A stretch of 54,555 nt of DNA, taken from Bacteroidia bacterium (lineage in GTDB: Bacteria; Bacteroidota; Bacteroidia; Cytophagales; Cyclobacteriaceae). The position numbers and the translations under genes are program-made. The notes under the pieces were generated by a model. That model had not been told where the DNA came from. It searched no databases and worked only from the letters and a program-made list of their open reading frames with translations. Below, piece by piece: positions 1-8,886 of this stretch; position 1 is the stretch's first letter; every line of letters starts with the position of its first letter. Location: contig JAUHYU010000025.1 in assembly GCA_030426345.1 (NCBI GenBank), positions 1 to 54,555 on the forward strand. Direction: 5' to 3'.

Positions 1-159
1 GCTTCATACCATCGAAAAATCAACAGTAATAGCACACAATATTTTAAAGACATCAATTTCGTTCAACTTGAGCCCTCGGATAGTAATTTTCATTATTCTA
101 TTGAGGATTTTAAAACCTATTGTGCCGCTGATACTTCCGATTTATTGCTGAAAAGATAA
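1..159 (+). CDS. C-terminal fragment of an unknown protein
   Basis: An open frame runs from the first base of the window to a TAA at 157-159 and gives 52 residues with no start codon at its left end, so the gene begins outside the window. The visible part is hydrophilic, contains the string YFKDINFVQLEP and ends SDLLLKR. I do not recognise the family. It is called coding because it is open to the window edge, has ordinary composition and is followed by an intergenic region with a hairpin. It points the same way as the adaptor operon that starts at 584, but the 424-bp gap and the hairpin suggest a separate transcript. Confidence 0.5.
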   Translation, partial: ASYHRKINSNSTQYFKDINFVQLEPSDSNFHYSIEDFKTYCAADTSDLLLKR

Positions 160-207
160 TTATTCTGCAATCAAAGAATTGAAACGTGAAGGATCAATCC
201 TCAGCAG

Positions 208-233
208 AAAAAAACCTTCCTTTTTACGGAAGG
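208..233 (-). terminator. Hairpin with T-run on the minus strand
   Basis: CCTTCC (215-220) pairs with GGAAGG (228-233) around a 7-nt loop. On the minus strand a run of seven T follows the stem at once, so the classic terminator shape reads leftward. On the plus strand the stem is followed only by CAATATGTTTG. It lies between two plus-strand genes, so its use is unclear. The rest of the gap from 160 to 583 shows no gene that I can support. Confidence 0.4.
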
Positions 234-583
234 CAATATGTTTGTTTTGTCAATTCAAAAGGTCAACGGTTGATTTGGGTAAATGCGTAAGTTGACCCAT
301 TATTGTCAGCAAGCTTTTCACACACACTATATACTACTATAACTTCTTCAATTAATATTCTGATTTTGTAATGAGGTTAGTAGGAAGGTCACTGAAGATG
401 ATTTCCAACTATTCAGGATATTGGCACTTAATAGTGGGAATTTTCTATCTAATCAGATTTCAAATGTGAGAGGTGTGTGTCTGTTTTGAAGAATACCTTC
501 ATTCATCCAATTTTTCGTGGCACTCATCCGATACTTATTCAATAATTCTAATAGATAACAAATATTTGTGAAAACTATATTTA

Positions 584-1825
584 ATGAAAAAGAAATTAAT
601 CTTACTGGCTACATTTTTTACAATAGTTGTTATTGCAATTATTTCATTTAAGACAAAGTCAACCGGTGATAAAGATATTTCAATTGAACTGACGTATGAG
701 CCATTCGAAGTAACTGTAATAAACTCAGGGGAACTGGAGGCTAAAAATTCGGCCCCAATCATGGGACCCGTAAGATTAGTAAATGCAAGAGTGTGGTCAG
801 TAAAGATTGAAGATATGGTTGAGGAAGGAACAATTGTGAAGAAAGGTGAATATGTAGCTACATTAGATCGAACTGAAATAGGTGATAAGATAAGAAATGA
901 AGAACTTGATGGTGAAGAAAGCCTCAATAATTATGAAAGTACTCAGATTGATACAGCACTTGATCTTAGGGCCAGGCGAGACGAACTCAAGAAAAAGCTT
1001 TTAAATGTGGAAAGGAGAAAATTGGAGTTGAGAGGTTCTAAGTATGAGCCGCCAGCAACCATTCAGCAGGCAGAATTAGCGCTAAAGGAAGCTGAAATGG
1101 ATTACGATTTGGCCAAGGAAGATTATATACTGCGGAAAGAAAAGGCTACAACAAGCATGAGGCGTAGAAATATAGACCTGCTTGACGATCGCCAAGACCT
1201 CGAATTGTTAACCAGCTTATATGAGCAATTTGTGATCTATGCACCAGAAGATGGTATGGTGATTTATAGAAAAGACCGTGGCAATAAAATAAAAAAAGGC
1301 TCCTCAATAAGCACCAGAAATCCAATAGTTGCAACCCTTCCAGACCTTAAAAAAATGATTTCTATATGCTATGTGAATGAAGTAGACATCAGGTTAATTA
1401 ATATTGGTCAGAAAGTCAGAATTGGAATAGATGCATTTCCTGAAAAGAGGTTGACAGGAATTGTAAGAAATATTGCCAATGTTGGAGAAGCTATGCCATC
1501 AGGTGATGCTAAAGTTTTTGAAGTTCAGGTAGAGATCAACGAAACAGATATGGATTTAAAACCTGGCATGACAACAAGCAATGAAATTGTTGTGTTGCAA
1601 AAATCTGAAGTTTTGGCTTTACCACTGGAGTGCCTTCACAGCACTGGCGATTCATTGAGTTATGTGTTTTTGAAAAGAGGACTTCAAATTATTAAAAATG
1701 AGATTATAGTTGGCAATTCAAACAGCAACAAAATCATCGTCAATAAGGGGTTGACACCTGGAGATCTGGTTCTCCTAAATATTCCCTCAAATTCTAAAGA
1801 TTTAGAATACCAATTGCTTAATTAG
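584..1825 (+). CDS. HlyD/RND-type periplasmic adaptor (membrane fusion protein)
   Basis: The 413-residue protein has one N-terminal membrane anchor (about residues 5-22). A first lipoyl-like half lies near residues 55-100, a long charged coiled coil near 105-210, and a second lipoyl half near 215-255 (motif YAPEDGMVIYR). A beta-barrel region follows, with LKPGMTTSNEIVV. This is the architecture of periplasmic adaptors that bridge an inner-membrane transporter and an outer-membrane channel. No transporter permease or TolC homologue is next to it here. Four bases separate it from the next gene, so it probably heads an operon with the repeat protein and the LytS/LytTR pair. Such adaptors often go with MacB-type ABC permeases, but the partner is not visible. 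The start is the first ATG before the anchor. Confidence 0.85.
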   Translation: MKKKLILLATFFTIVVIAIISFKTKSTGDKDISIELTYEPFEVTVINSGELEAKNSAPIMGPVRLVNARVWSVKIEDMVEEGTIVKKGEYVATLDRTEIGDKIRNEELDGEESLNNYESTQIDTALDLRARRDELKKKLLNVERRKLELRGSKYEPPATIQQAELALKEAEMDYDLAKEDYILRKEKATTSMRRRNIDLLDDRQDLELLTSLYEQFVIYAPEDGMVIYRKDRGNKIKKGSSISTRNPIVATLPDLKKMISICYVNEVDIRLINIGQKVRIGIDAFPEKRLTGIVRNIANVGEAMPSGDAKVFEVQVEINETDMDLKPGMTTSNEIVVLQKSEVLALPLECLHSTGDSLSYVFLKRGLQIIKNEIIVGNSNSNKIIVNKGLTPGDLVLLNIPSNSKDLEYQLLN

Positions 1826-1828
1826 GTC

Positions 1829-3061
1829 ATGAGATTCTTAGTATTTATTCTTCTTACATTTTTTCTTGATATTCAAGAAACCCTTTCACAACAACATAAG
1901 GGGTTCCTTTATGGAACCGTAACCTTGAAGAATAATCAAAGCTACACAGGGCAAATTAGATGGGATAATGAAGCAGGAGCCTGGGATGATTTGTTTGAAG
2001 CTAATAAAAATGAGCCACAGATACTGGAACAAATTGACATTGAAGACTATGAAAAAAATAAAGAGGCAAATGATGAAGTCTTTGAGTTTAGCTTCATGAA
2101 ACTTTGGGAAGACAGAGATCCTAAAACAAATTTTGTCTTCAAATGCCAATTTGGCCATATATCCAAAATCACGGATTTTAGAGATAATAAGTATGTCACC
2201 GCTATTCTAAAAGATGGTAATAAAATAAAATTGCGCAAAAGGGGAAATGACATTGGAGATGATATAATTATGTATCACAGTAGCCTTGGGAAAATAGAAT
2301 TTGAGTGGAAAAACATTAAAGAGATTGATTTCCATTTTGCTCCGGGGAATCTGAAAAATTTTCTAGGAAATAGAGTTTATGGGAAAGTACTAACTATAGA
2401 TGGTCCTTTGGAAGGATATATTGTCTGGGATTTTAATGAAGAAGCTTTCGAAAAAGATTTGATAGATGGAGACCATCAAAATGTAGAATATAATATTGAA
2501 TTTGGTAATATCTCAAGCTTGCAACCAGAAAGTAAAGGATCTATAATAACCTTGAAAAATGGCTCGGAATTATTCCTGAGAGGATCATCAGATGTTGACA
2601 AAGAAAATGATGGTATTTTTATAAAGACAGAGAATACTGGAATGATCAACTTAAACTGGTCAAGCCTCATTAGGATTGATTTTACAAAACCGGGTTTTAA
2701 ATCTCCTGAGTATTCGGATTTTGGATCACCTAAACCTTTATATGGGAAAGTAGAAACTATTGAAGGCAATTCCTTTAAGGGCAGGCTAGTTTATGATCTT
2801 GACGAGACTTGGGATATCGAAATTTTAGATGGAAAGACAAATGGATCAAAGTACTTTATCCCCTTTTCAATAATACAAAGTATTACACCACAAAATTTTA
2901 ATTATAGCCAAGTGACACTTACTAATGGCACATCCATAATGTTAGGTGAAGAAGGGGACGTAAACCATGGAAATAAAGGGGTTTTGGTCTGGCTGACAGC
3001 ATCAAAAACCAAGTATGTTCCATGGGAACAAATTAAATCGGTAACTTTTATACCCAAATAA
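1829..3061 (+). CDS. Secreted protein with three internal repeats, unknown function
   Basis: A signal peptide (MRFLVFILLTFFLDIQETLSQ) precedes three similar units of roughly 125 residues. They begin near FLYGTVTLKNNQSYTGQIRWD, VYGKVLTIDGPLEGYIVWD and LYGKVETIEGNSFKGRLVYD. Each continues through a short acidic stretch, an I..FG.I/FS.I strand, a VTLKNG/ILKDG strand and an LRG..D or LGEEGDV segment, and ends in a W..IK.IDF-type strand. The pattern suggests three beta-rich domains, probably periplasmic or surface exposed. I do not recognise a named family. The gene sits 3 bp behind the adaptor and 12 bp before the sensor kinase, so a role in the same envelope-linked system is an inference. Confidence 0.75.
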   Translation: MRFLVFILLTFFLDIQETLSQQHKGFLYGTVTLKNNQSYTGQIRWDNEAGAWDDLFEANKNEPQILEQIDIEDYEKNKEANDEVFEFSFMKLWEDRDPKTNFVFKCQFGHISKITDFRDNKYVTAILKDGNKIKLRKRGNDIGDDIIMYHSSLGKIEFEWKNIKEIDFHFAPGNLKNFLGNRVYGKVLTIDGPLEGYIVWDFNEEAFEKDLIDGDHQNVEYNIEFGNISSLQPESKGSIITLKNGSELFLRGSSDVDKENDGIFIKTENTGMINLNWSSLIRIDFTKPGFKSPEYSDFGSPKPLYGKVETIEGNSFKGRLVYDLDETWDIEILDGKTNGSKYFIPFSIIQSITPQNFNYSQVTLTNGTSIMLGEEGDVNHGNKGVLVWLTASKTKYVPWEQIKSVTFIPK

Positions 3062-3073
3062 TAAATCTAAATT

Positions 3074-4087
3074 TTGCGTAGACAGTCTATTATTTTCATT
3101 TCAATCTTAATGCTCCTAATTGCTGGGGTTTGGTTTATATATTATTCAGAAACTACCACAATATATACCATTGCTACATATTGGGTTATTTCCATTTTAT
3201 TTCTTGTGGTAATTGGCAACTATGTAATTTATCACTGGTTGAATAAAATAATTCCATGGGAAAATGACACATTAAGAAGAATTCTATTCCAGCTACTGGT
3301 GAGTGGCATCTATACTTTGATCTGTGCCAACCTATCCTATTTTTTGTTCAAATCAAACCTGACTGATGTTCCACCAGATTCACAGCAGATGACTTTGTTA
3401 AATGTCTATGCTGTTTTTATCATTCTACCTGTTTTTTCAATTTTTTTTGGGATATATTTTTTGGCCAAATGGAAGAAAGCCACACTTGAAATTGAGGATG
3501 CAAAAAAGGAAGCCATAAGATCAGAATTGCTGGCGTTAAAAAATCATCTTGACCCCCATTTTCTTTTTAATAACCTGAATATCTTATCTTCTTTGATTGA
3601 TGATGAAAATAATTCTGCTCAAGCGTTTCTTGAAAAATTTGCAGAAGTTTATCGGTATGTGCTTAAAAACAAAGATTCTGAGGTTATTCAACTCAAATCG
3701 GAATTGGATTTTCTTAAGTCTTATATCTTCCTTATTAATACACGATTTGAGCATCAGCTAGAATTCAGATTAAATATTGACGAGCAAGCTCTTGAAAAAT
3801 TCGTTCCAACTTTATCTATCCAAATGTTGGTTGAAAATGCTTTGAAACACAACAAGTTTTCAAGAATGGGAAAACTCATTATTTGTGTAGAATCTAAAAA
3901 TGATCTGTTAATAGTAAGTAATAATTATTCTCCAAAATCAGATGAGCTGCTTGAGGGAAATAGTGGGTCTGGATTAATAAATATTGAGAAAAGATATGAA
4001 TTGCTTTCGTCTCAAAAACCCTTGGTGAAAATTGAGAATGATCAGTTTATTGTTGAATTACCATTATTGATAAATAAAATAAGATGA
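3074..4087 (+). CDS. LytS-family sensor histidine kinase
   Basis: Four hydrophobic segments fill residues 5-130, followed by a short coiled coil and the His_kinase (PF06580) core. The phospho-acceptor motif HLDPHFLFN has His162 in the usual PHF position. The N-box MLVENALKHNK is near 251-261 and the glycine box GSGLINIEKRY near 300. The start is a TTG at 3074, because no upstream ATG fits and the frame opens just after the previous stop. The last codons overlap the response regulator start in an ATGA junction, a sign of translational coupling. The N-terminal part has no known sensor domain, so the stimulus is unknown. Confidence 0.9.
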   Translation: MRRQSIIFISILMLLIAGVWFIYYSETTTIYTIATYWVISILFLVVIGNYVIYHWLNKIIPWENDTLRRILFQLLVSGIYTLICANLSYFLFKSNLTDVPPDSQQMTLLNVYAVFIILPVFSIFFGIYFLAKWKKATLEIEDAKKEAIRSELLALKNHLDPHFLFNNLNILSSLIDDENNSAQAFLEKFAEVYRYVLKNKDSEVIQLKSELDFLKSYIFLINTRFEHQLEFRLNIDEQALEKFVPTLSIQMLVENALKHNKFSRMGKLIICVESKNDLLIVSNNYSPKSDELLEGNSGSGLINIEKRYELLSSQKPLVKIENDQFIVELPLLINKIR

Positions 4088-4845
4088 AAGTTGTAATAGT
4101 AGAAGACGAACATCTGGCAGCAGCTAAGCTGGAAAAAATGATTTTGAAATATGATCCTTCAACTGAGGTCTTAGGAAAACTGGATTCTGTAGAATCGGCT
4201 GTTTCCTGGTTTCAAAAAAACACCTTGCCGGATCTAATCTTTCTTGATATTCAACTTACTGATGGCACTAGCTTCGATATCATCAAACTAGTTGAGCTGA
4301 ATTGCCCGGTGATATTTACAACGGCCTATGACCAGTATGCACTAGATGCATTCAAACTTCAAAGCATTGACTACCTTATCAAACCCATCAGCAAAGAAAA
4401 GCTTGATAAATCCATGGAAAAATTCGAAAATATGAAAGACAACTTTTCATCTGAGCATATTGATTATACCCGACTTTTGAATGTAGTAAAGAGCATTAGC
4501 AAAGATTATAAATCAAGGTTTCTGGTCAAGTCCGGTAGCGTGATGAAATCTGTTAACGTATCTAATATAGCTTATTTTTATTCAGAAGATAAGCTGGTTT
4601 TCATGAAGACGAAAGATAATCATCGCTTCATTATTAGTGAGACATTGGATGAATTAGAAGGCCTTCTAAATCCATCAGACTTCTTTCGAGTCAATCGCCA
4701 ATATATTTTAAACTTTACCGTCATCAAGAAAGTCCATCCACATTTTAATGGACGGTTAAAAATTGATTTTCTGTCTTCACCCGATGAAGACATATATATC
4801 AGCAATCGAAGGGCGACTCCATTTAAAGTGTGGTTGAATAAATGA
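4084..4845 (+). CDS. LytTR-family response regulator
   Basis: The N-terminal receiver domain has the acidic cluster EDE at 7-9, the phospho-acceptor Asp55 in LIFLDIQ, the FTTAYD switch motif near 78-83 and the conserved Lys100 in DYLIKP. A LytTR DNA-binding domain fills about residues 145-253, with the typical FFRVNRQYILN segment. It is the partner of the overlapping kinase gene. Likely targets are the adaptor operon itself or the pectin cluster downstream, but no LytTR site was identified here. Confidence 0.93.
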   Translation: MKVVIVEDEHLAAAKLEKMILKYDPSTEVLGKLDSVESAVSWFQKNTLPDLIFLDIQLTDGTSFDIIKLVELNCPVIFTTAYDQYALDAFKLQSIDYLIKPISKEKLDKSMEKFENMKDNFSSEHIDYTRLLNVVKSISKDYKSRFLVKSGSVMKSVNVSNIAYFYSEDKLVFMKTKDNHRFIISETLDELEGLLNPSDFFRVNRQYILNFTVIKKVHPHFNGRLKIDFLSSPDEDIYISNRRATPFKVWLNK

Positions 4846-4967
4846 ATTTGGTCATTATGAAAAGTGTAGTATAAGGTATGGTAAGTTTTTTTTACTCCTC
4901 AAGTGAAGTGAAGCTCCCTTTATTAAAGGAAAGAAGAGGTAATCATCAAACAAAATTTAAAGGTGCC

Positions 4968-6245
4968 ATGAGCAAGTTGATATTAGTTTTTTCTCTTTTG
5001 CTTTTCTTTTGTGGCACTGATAAGAACAAGGAACAAAAATCTTTGAAGCACCGCATTATTATCAGTTCAGATATCGGAGGAACTGACCCCGATGATTTTC
5101 AATCCACGATCCACTTATTGATGTACGCCGATCTTTTTGAGATTGAAGGACTCGTATCATCTCCTTATGGAAATGGTCGAAAAAAGGATTTTTTGGATAT
5201 GATCGATCTATATGAGCATGATCTTGCCCGGTTGAAAGCACAGTCATCGGGCTTTCCTCATCCTGATTCACTTCGGGCTGTATGTAAACAAGGTGCCATT
5301 CTTGGCGCACCATACAAAGGGTGCAATTCCACTACTGAAGGTTCTGATTGGATCATCAAATGTGCCAAAAAACCAAGTGACCAACCTCTGTGGGTATTGG
5401 TGTGGGGTGGCTTGGAAGATTTGGCGCAAGCACTGCACGATGCCCCTGAAATCAAGAAAAAGATTAAGGTCTATTGGATCGGTGGTCCGAATAAAAAATG
5501 GAGTGTAAATGCCTACTCATACATTGCTGAAAATCATGCTGATCTATGGATGATTGAGGCCAATGCCACCTATAGAGGTTGGTTCATGGATTCGGAATCA
5601 CCGGATGACATCAAAGGGGATGCATACTATGATAATTATATTCAGGAAAGGGGTACAATGGGCAAGGCTTTTAAGAATTATTATGCCGGTGAAATAAAAA
5701 TGGGGGATACCCCTTCACTCGCTTATGTCATGAATGGCGATCCTGATGATCCCATGAGCGAAAGTTGGGGTGGAAGTTTCATCCCAATCAAGCGCAGTTC
5801 ACGAACAGTTTTCAATGGCAATAGCACAGCAAGCGATACAGTAGCCGCCTATGCCGTATTGGAGTGGCGATTTAAAGGCCCTGAGATCTCAATCCCAATG
5901 GACTCAGCTTGCTTTACTATGGAAATATCAGGTCAAAAATGGCCGGGCTATTATCTTGGAAATGGAAATTATGGAATCCGATATTCATCCAAAAAACCGG
6001 AGACGGGCACTTATCTGACCATAAGCGATATTCCCGAATTAGATGCTCAGGCAGGTCAATATATCAGCGTCACACCTTGGCCGGGGAAAATTGATCCGAA
6101 TGATTATCTACTTGGCTCCAACTGGTTTAGTGACAGACCGGAACCACAACTATTTATTGAAGAGCAACAAGGAGCCAAAACAGTCTCGAAGTATCGAGAG
6201 GCATTTTTGATGGACTGGGCAAAAAGATGGAAATGGCTTAAGTAA
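4968..6245 (+). CDS. DUF1593 (nucleoside-hydrolase-like) secreted protein 1
   Basis: Family features are the opening strand HRIIISSDIGGTDPDDFQS, EGLVSSPYG, and QPLWVLVWGGLEDLAQAL, which match the DUF1593 / nucleoside-hydrolase-like fold (PF07632). The Asp-rich SDIGGTDPDD motif resembles the Ca-binding Asp cluster of inosine-uridine nucleoside hydrolases. The start at 4968 is chosen because it opens a signal sequence (MSKLILVFSLLLFFCG) with a possible lipoprotein Cys; an upstream ATG at 4878 would add an unlikely 30-residue leader. It is the first of three divergent DUF1593 paralogues in the cluster. The substrate is unknown; the neighbours suggest a pectin-derived sugar. Confidence 0.85.
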   Translation: MSKLILVFSLLLFFCGTDKNKEQKSLKHRIIISSDIGGTDPDDFQSTIHLLMYADLFEIEGLVSSPYGNGRKKDFLDMIDLYEHDLARLKAQSSGFPHPDSLRAVCKQGAILGAPYKGCNSTTEGSDWIIKCAKKPSDQPLWVLVWGGLEDLAQALHDAPEIKKKIKVYWIGGPNKKWSVNAYSYIAENHADLWMIEANATYRGWFMDSESPDDIKGDAYYDNYIQERGTMGKAFKNYYAGEIKMGDTPSLAYVMNGDPDDPMSESWGGSFIPIKRSSRTVFNGNSTASDTVAAYAVLEWRFKGPEISIPMDSACFTMEISGQKWPGYYLGNGNYGIRYSSKKPETGTYLTISDIPELDAQAGQYISVTPWPGKIDPNDYLLGSNWFSDRPEPQLFIEEQQGAKTVSKYREAFLMDWAKRWKWLK

Positions 6246-6262
6246 AAATAGATTTAAAGATT

Positions 6263-7372
6263 ATGAAAATTAGTACACTTATTTCATTAATAGGCATCAC
6301 ATTGACCTCAATCACCTGTTTGGCACAGAGTAAGGAAGATGAGTCTGCCGATTATCTTGGTAAGAGATGGAAAGATGTGGCAACCAAAATGCCAGCAACA
6401 TGGTACGGTTCAGACGAGGCAAAATTGGTCGCAGAAAATGTATTGCTCGCTCAAAAAGAAATCGGAGGATGGGAGAAAAATAAAGATTATCACCATACCT
6501 TTTCTAAATCTGAGAAAGAACATTATATAAAAGACAAGTTCGAAATCGGAGCGACATTTGACAATGACGCTACCATAACAGAATTAAGGTTTCTTGCTAA
6601 AGTGTATTCCCATTATAAGGATGAACGTTATAAACGGGCTTTTCAAAAAGGACTTAATTATATTTTTATATCGCAATATAAAAATGGAGGATGGCCTCAA
6701 TTCTATCCTGTTCGTACAGGTAGCGTAGCATATTCTGGTCATATTACATATAATGACGATGCCATGGTTAATACCATGAAGTTTCTAAAAGAGATATTTT
6801 CGGATAATACAGAATTTGCGTCACTTCAAATAACCAGTGATACAAAAGCAAGAGCTAGAGAGGTATTTAATAAAGGCATTCAATGTTTCCTTGATACACA
6901 AATCGTATATGAAGGCAAACCCACCGTGTGGTGTGCCCAGCATGATTCAGTGACGCTTGCTCCGGCAAAAGCCCGTAGTTATGAGCTTCCTTCGTTCAGT
7001 GGGTCTGAATCAGTGGGTATCGTATTAATGTTGATGGACATAAATAAACCTTCAAATGAAATTATTGCTTCTATAAATGGGGCAGTAAAATGGTTTGAAA
7101 ACAATCGAATAGAGGGTATAAAAATAGTAACAGAAACTCAGAAAGATGGGAAAAGGAATAGGATTGTTGTTGAAGATAAAAATGCACCAACATTATGGGG
7201 ACGTTTTTACGATTTAAAAACCAGTACAATATATTTCTGCAGTCGTGATGGGATTAAAAGAAACTCATTGGCTGATATAAGTTACGAACGCAGAAATGGT
7301 TATAGCTGGTACACAAATGCTCCCGAAAAGGTTTTGAAAAGATATCCTGAATGGAAGGATAGTGTGAAGTGA
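6263..7372 (+). CDS. Pectate lyase, PL10 family
   Basis: A signal peptide (cut after TCLAQ) precedes the catalytic domain. PL10 hallmarks are present: GGWEKNKDYH near residue 70, ATFDNDATITELRFLAKVY, NGGWPQFYPVR, HITYNDDAMVNTM, then WGRFYDLKTSTIYFCSRDG and YERRNGYSWY near the C-terminus. The family cleaves polygalacturonate by Ca-dependent beta-elimination. The length (369 aa) fits a single catalytic module without a binding domain. It lies 17 bp after the first DUF1593 gene and is probably co-transcribed with the following genes. Confidence 0.92.
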   Translation: MKISTLISLIGITLTSITCLAQSKEDESADYLGKRWKDVATKMPATWYGSDEAKLVAENVLLAQKEIGGWEKNKDYHHTFSKSEKEHYIKDKFEIGATFDNDATITELRFLAKVYSHYKDERYKRAFQKGLNYIFISQYKNGGWPQFYPVRTGSVAYSGHITYNDDAMVNTMKFLKEIFSDNTEFASLQITSDTKARAREVFNKGIQCFLDTQIVYEGKPTVWCAQHDSVTLAPAKARSYELPSFSGSESVGIVLMLMDINKPSNEIIASINGAVKWFENNRIEGIKIVTETQKDGKRNRIVVEDKNAPTLWGRFYDLKTSTIYFCSRDGIKRNSLADISYERRNGYSWYTNAPEKVLKRYPEWKDSVK

Positions 7373-7417
7373 AAGAATAAATAACTGAAATTTAATTTAT
7401 TAGAAATCACCAATAAA

Positions 7418-8860
7418 ATGAATAAGCTACTCAAATCGTGTTTCATTGCAGCAGCACTATTCATCGGATATGATGAAGCTTTCTGCCAAACCCCAAAACC
7501 ACGTGTTATTGTCACCTCAGATGGAGAGATCGATGATGAATGTTCCATGGTGAGGTTTTTATTATATGCCAACGAATGGGATATCGAGGGAATAGTCACA
7601 TCAAGTTCACAGTACCACTGGCATGGACATAAATGGGCTGGTGATGATTGGCTCGATCCATACCTTGAAGCTTATACAGAGGTTTATCCTAACCTAATCA
7701 AGCACAGCAAGGAGTATCCCTCTCCGGAATATTTAAATTCTATTGCTTTTCTTGGGAATGTTGAGGATGAAGGTGAAATGGATTCCATCACTCCAGGTTC
7801 ACAACATATTGTTAAAGTCCTTTTAGATGAATCTGATGACCAACCCATCTGGATTCAGGCATGGGGAGGAACAAACACAATCGCCCGGGCACTGAAAACC
7901 ATCGAAGAAGATCATCCTGAAAAAATGGAGTATGTGGCAAATAAATTGCGCTTTTACTTTATTTGGGAGCAAGATGACACCTACCAGTCGTATATTCGTC
8001 CTCATTGGGGTAAGTATAATATCCTCACCATTATTTCTGACCAATTTGAGGCAATTGCCTATCGATGGAAAACAATTCAGCCTGAAGAAATGCATCCGTA
8101 TTTCGCTGGATCATGGATGAAAGAAAATATCCTGAAGAGCCATGGGCCACTATGCTCACTCTACAAGGCCCATAAAGATGGAGCTAAGGAAGGATTTGAA
8201 GACGGTGATTTCAGATCCGAAGGAGATTCACCAGCATTTATTCATAGCATTCCGACAGGTTTGCGAAGTATGCAATCGCCTGAATGGGGTGGCTGGGGAG
8301 GACGTTATGTATTGGTACGTGAAAACACCCGGCTAGATCACGTTCCTGTCAAAGGATATAAATATCCTGAAGGTAGGTGGTATGCAAATTCGGCCTGGGG
8401 GCGAAAGACAACCAGAGAAGGAGCAACATCATCTAACAATGCACAATACAAGGAGTATTTTAAACCCATATGGAGATGGTCGGATGCCTTGCAGAACGAT
8501 TTTGCAGCTCACGCTGATTGGTGCGTAAAACCCTTCGTGGAAGCGAACCATCCTCCTGTTGTTAAGCTGACCAATGCTCTGGACATAACTGCAAAACCTG
8601 GCAGTAAAATTCAATTGAGCGCTAGAGGCACTTATGATCCGGATGATGATAATCTCTCTTACAACTGGTGGGTTTATGAAGAAGCCGGCAGCTTCAAGGG
8701 AAAGATTGAAATTAAAAATGCCAATTCTGTTAATGCTTCTTTTATGGTGCCTGAAGAAATAAAAAAGGAGGCTACCATCCATATCATTTGCGAAGTAAAA
8801 GATAACGGTTCACCCCAATTGAGCCGGTATCAACGTGTTATCGTTAAAGCAAAATATTGA
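7418..8860 (+). CDS. DUF1593 (nucleoside-hydrolase-like) secreted protein 2
   Basis: A signal peptide ends near FCQ. The first domain has PRVIVTSDGEIDDECSMVRFLLYANEWDIEGIVTSSS and QPIWIQAWGGTNTIARAL, the same scaffold as the other two DUF1593 proteins here. The C-terminal 95 residues form a PKD/Ig-like module (LSARGTYDPDDDNLSYNWWVYEEAG). The Asp-rich motif reads SDGEIDDE, different from the SDIGGTDPDD of paralogue 1. The stop codon overlaps the first possible start of the PL1 gene. Role: probable sugar hydrolase in pectin breakdown, by context only. Confidence 0.88.
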   Translation: MNKLLKSCFIAAALFIGYDEAFCQTPKPRVIVTSDGEIDDECSMVRFLLYANEWDIEGIVTSSSQYHWHGHKWAGDDWLDPYLEAYTEVYPNLIKHSKEYPSPEYLNSIAFLGNVEDEGEMDSITPGSQHIVKVLLDESDDQPIWIQAWGGTNTIARALKTIEEDHPEKMEYVANKLRFYFIWEQDDTYQSYIRPHWGKYNILTIISDQFEAIAYRWKTIQPEEMHPYFAGSWMKENILKSHGPLCSLYKAHKDGAKEGFEDGDFRSEGDSPAFIHSIPTGLRSMQSPEWGGWGGRYVLVRENTRLDHVPVKGYKYPEGRWYANSAWGRKTTREGATSSNNAQYKEYFKPIWRWSDALQNDFAAHADWCVKPFVEANHPPVVKLTNALDITAKPGSKIQLSARGTYDPDDDNLSYNWWVYEEAGSFKGKIEIKNANSVNASFMVPEEIKKEATIHIICEVKDNGSPQLSRYQRVIVKAKY

Positions 8861-8886
8861 AATTAAATTTATTAGTCCAAATCATT

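Noticed and set aside
535-927. 130-residue minus-strand frame over the adaptor start
   Set aside because: Serine-rich low-complexity translation opposite a well-supported gene.
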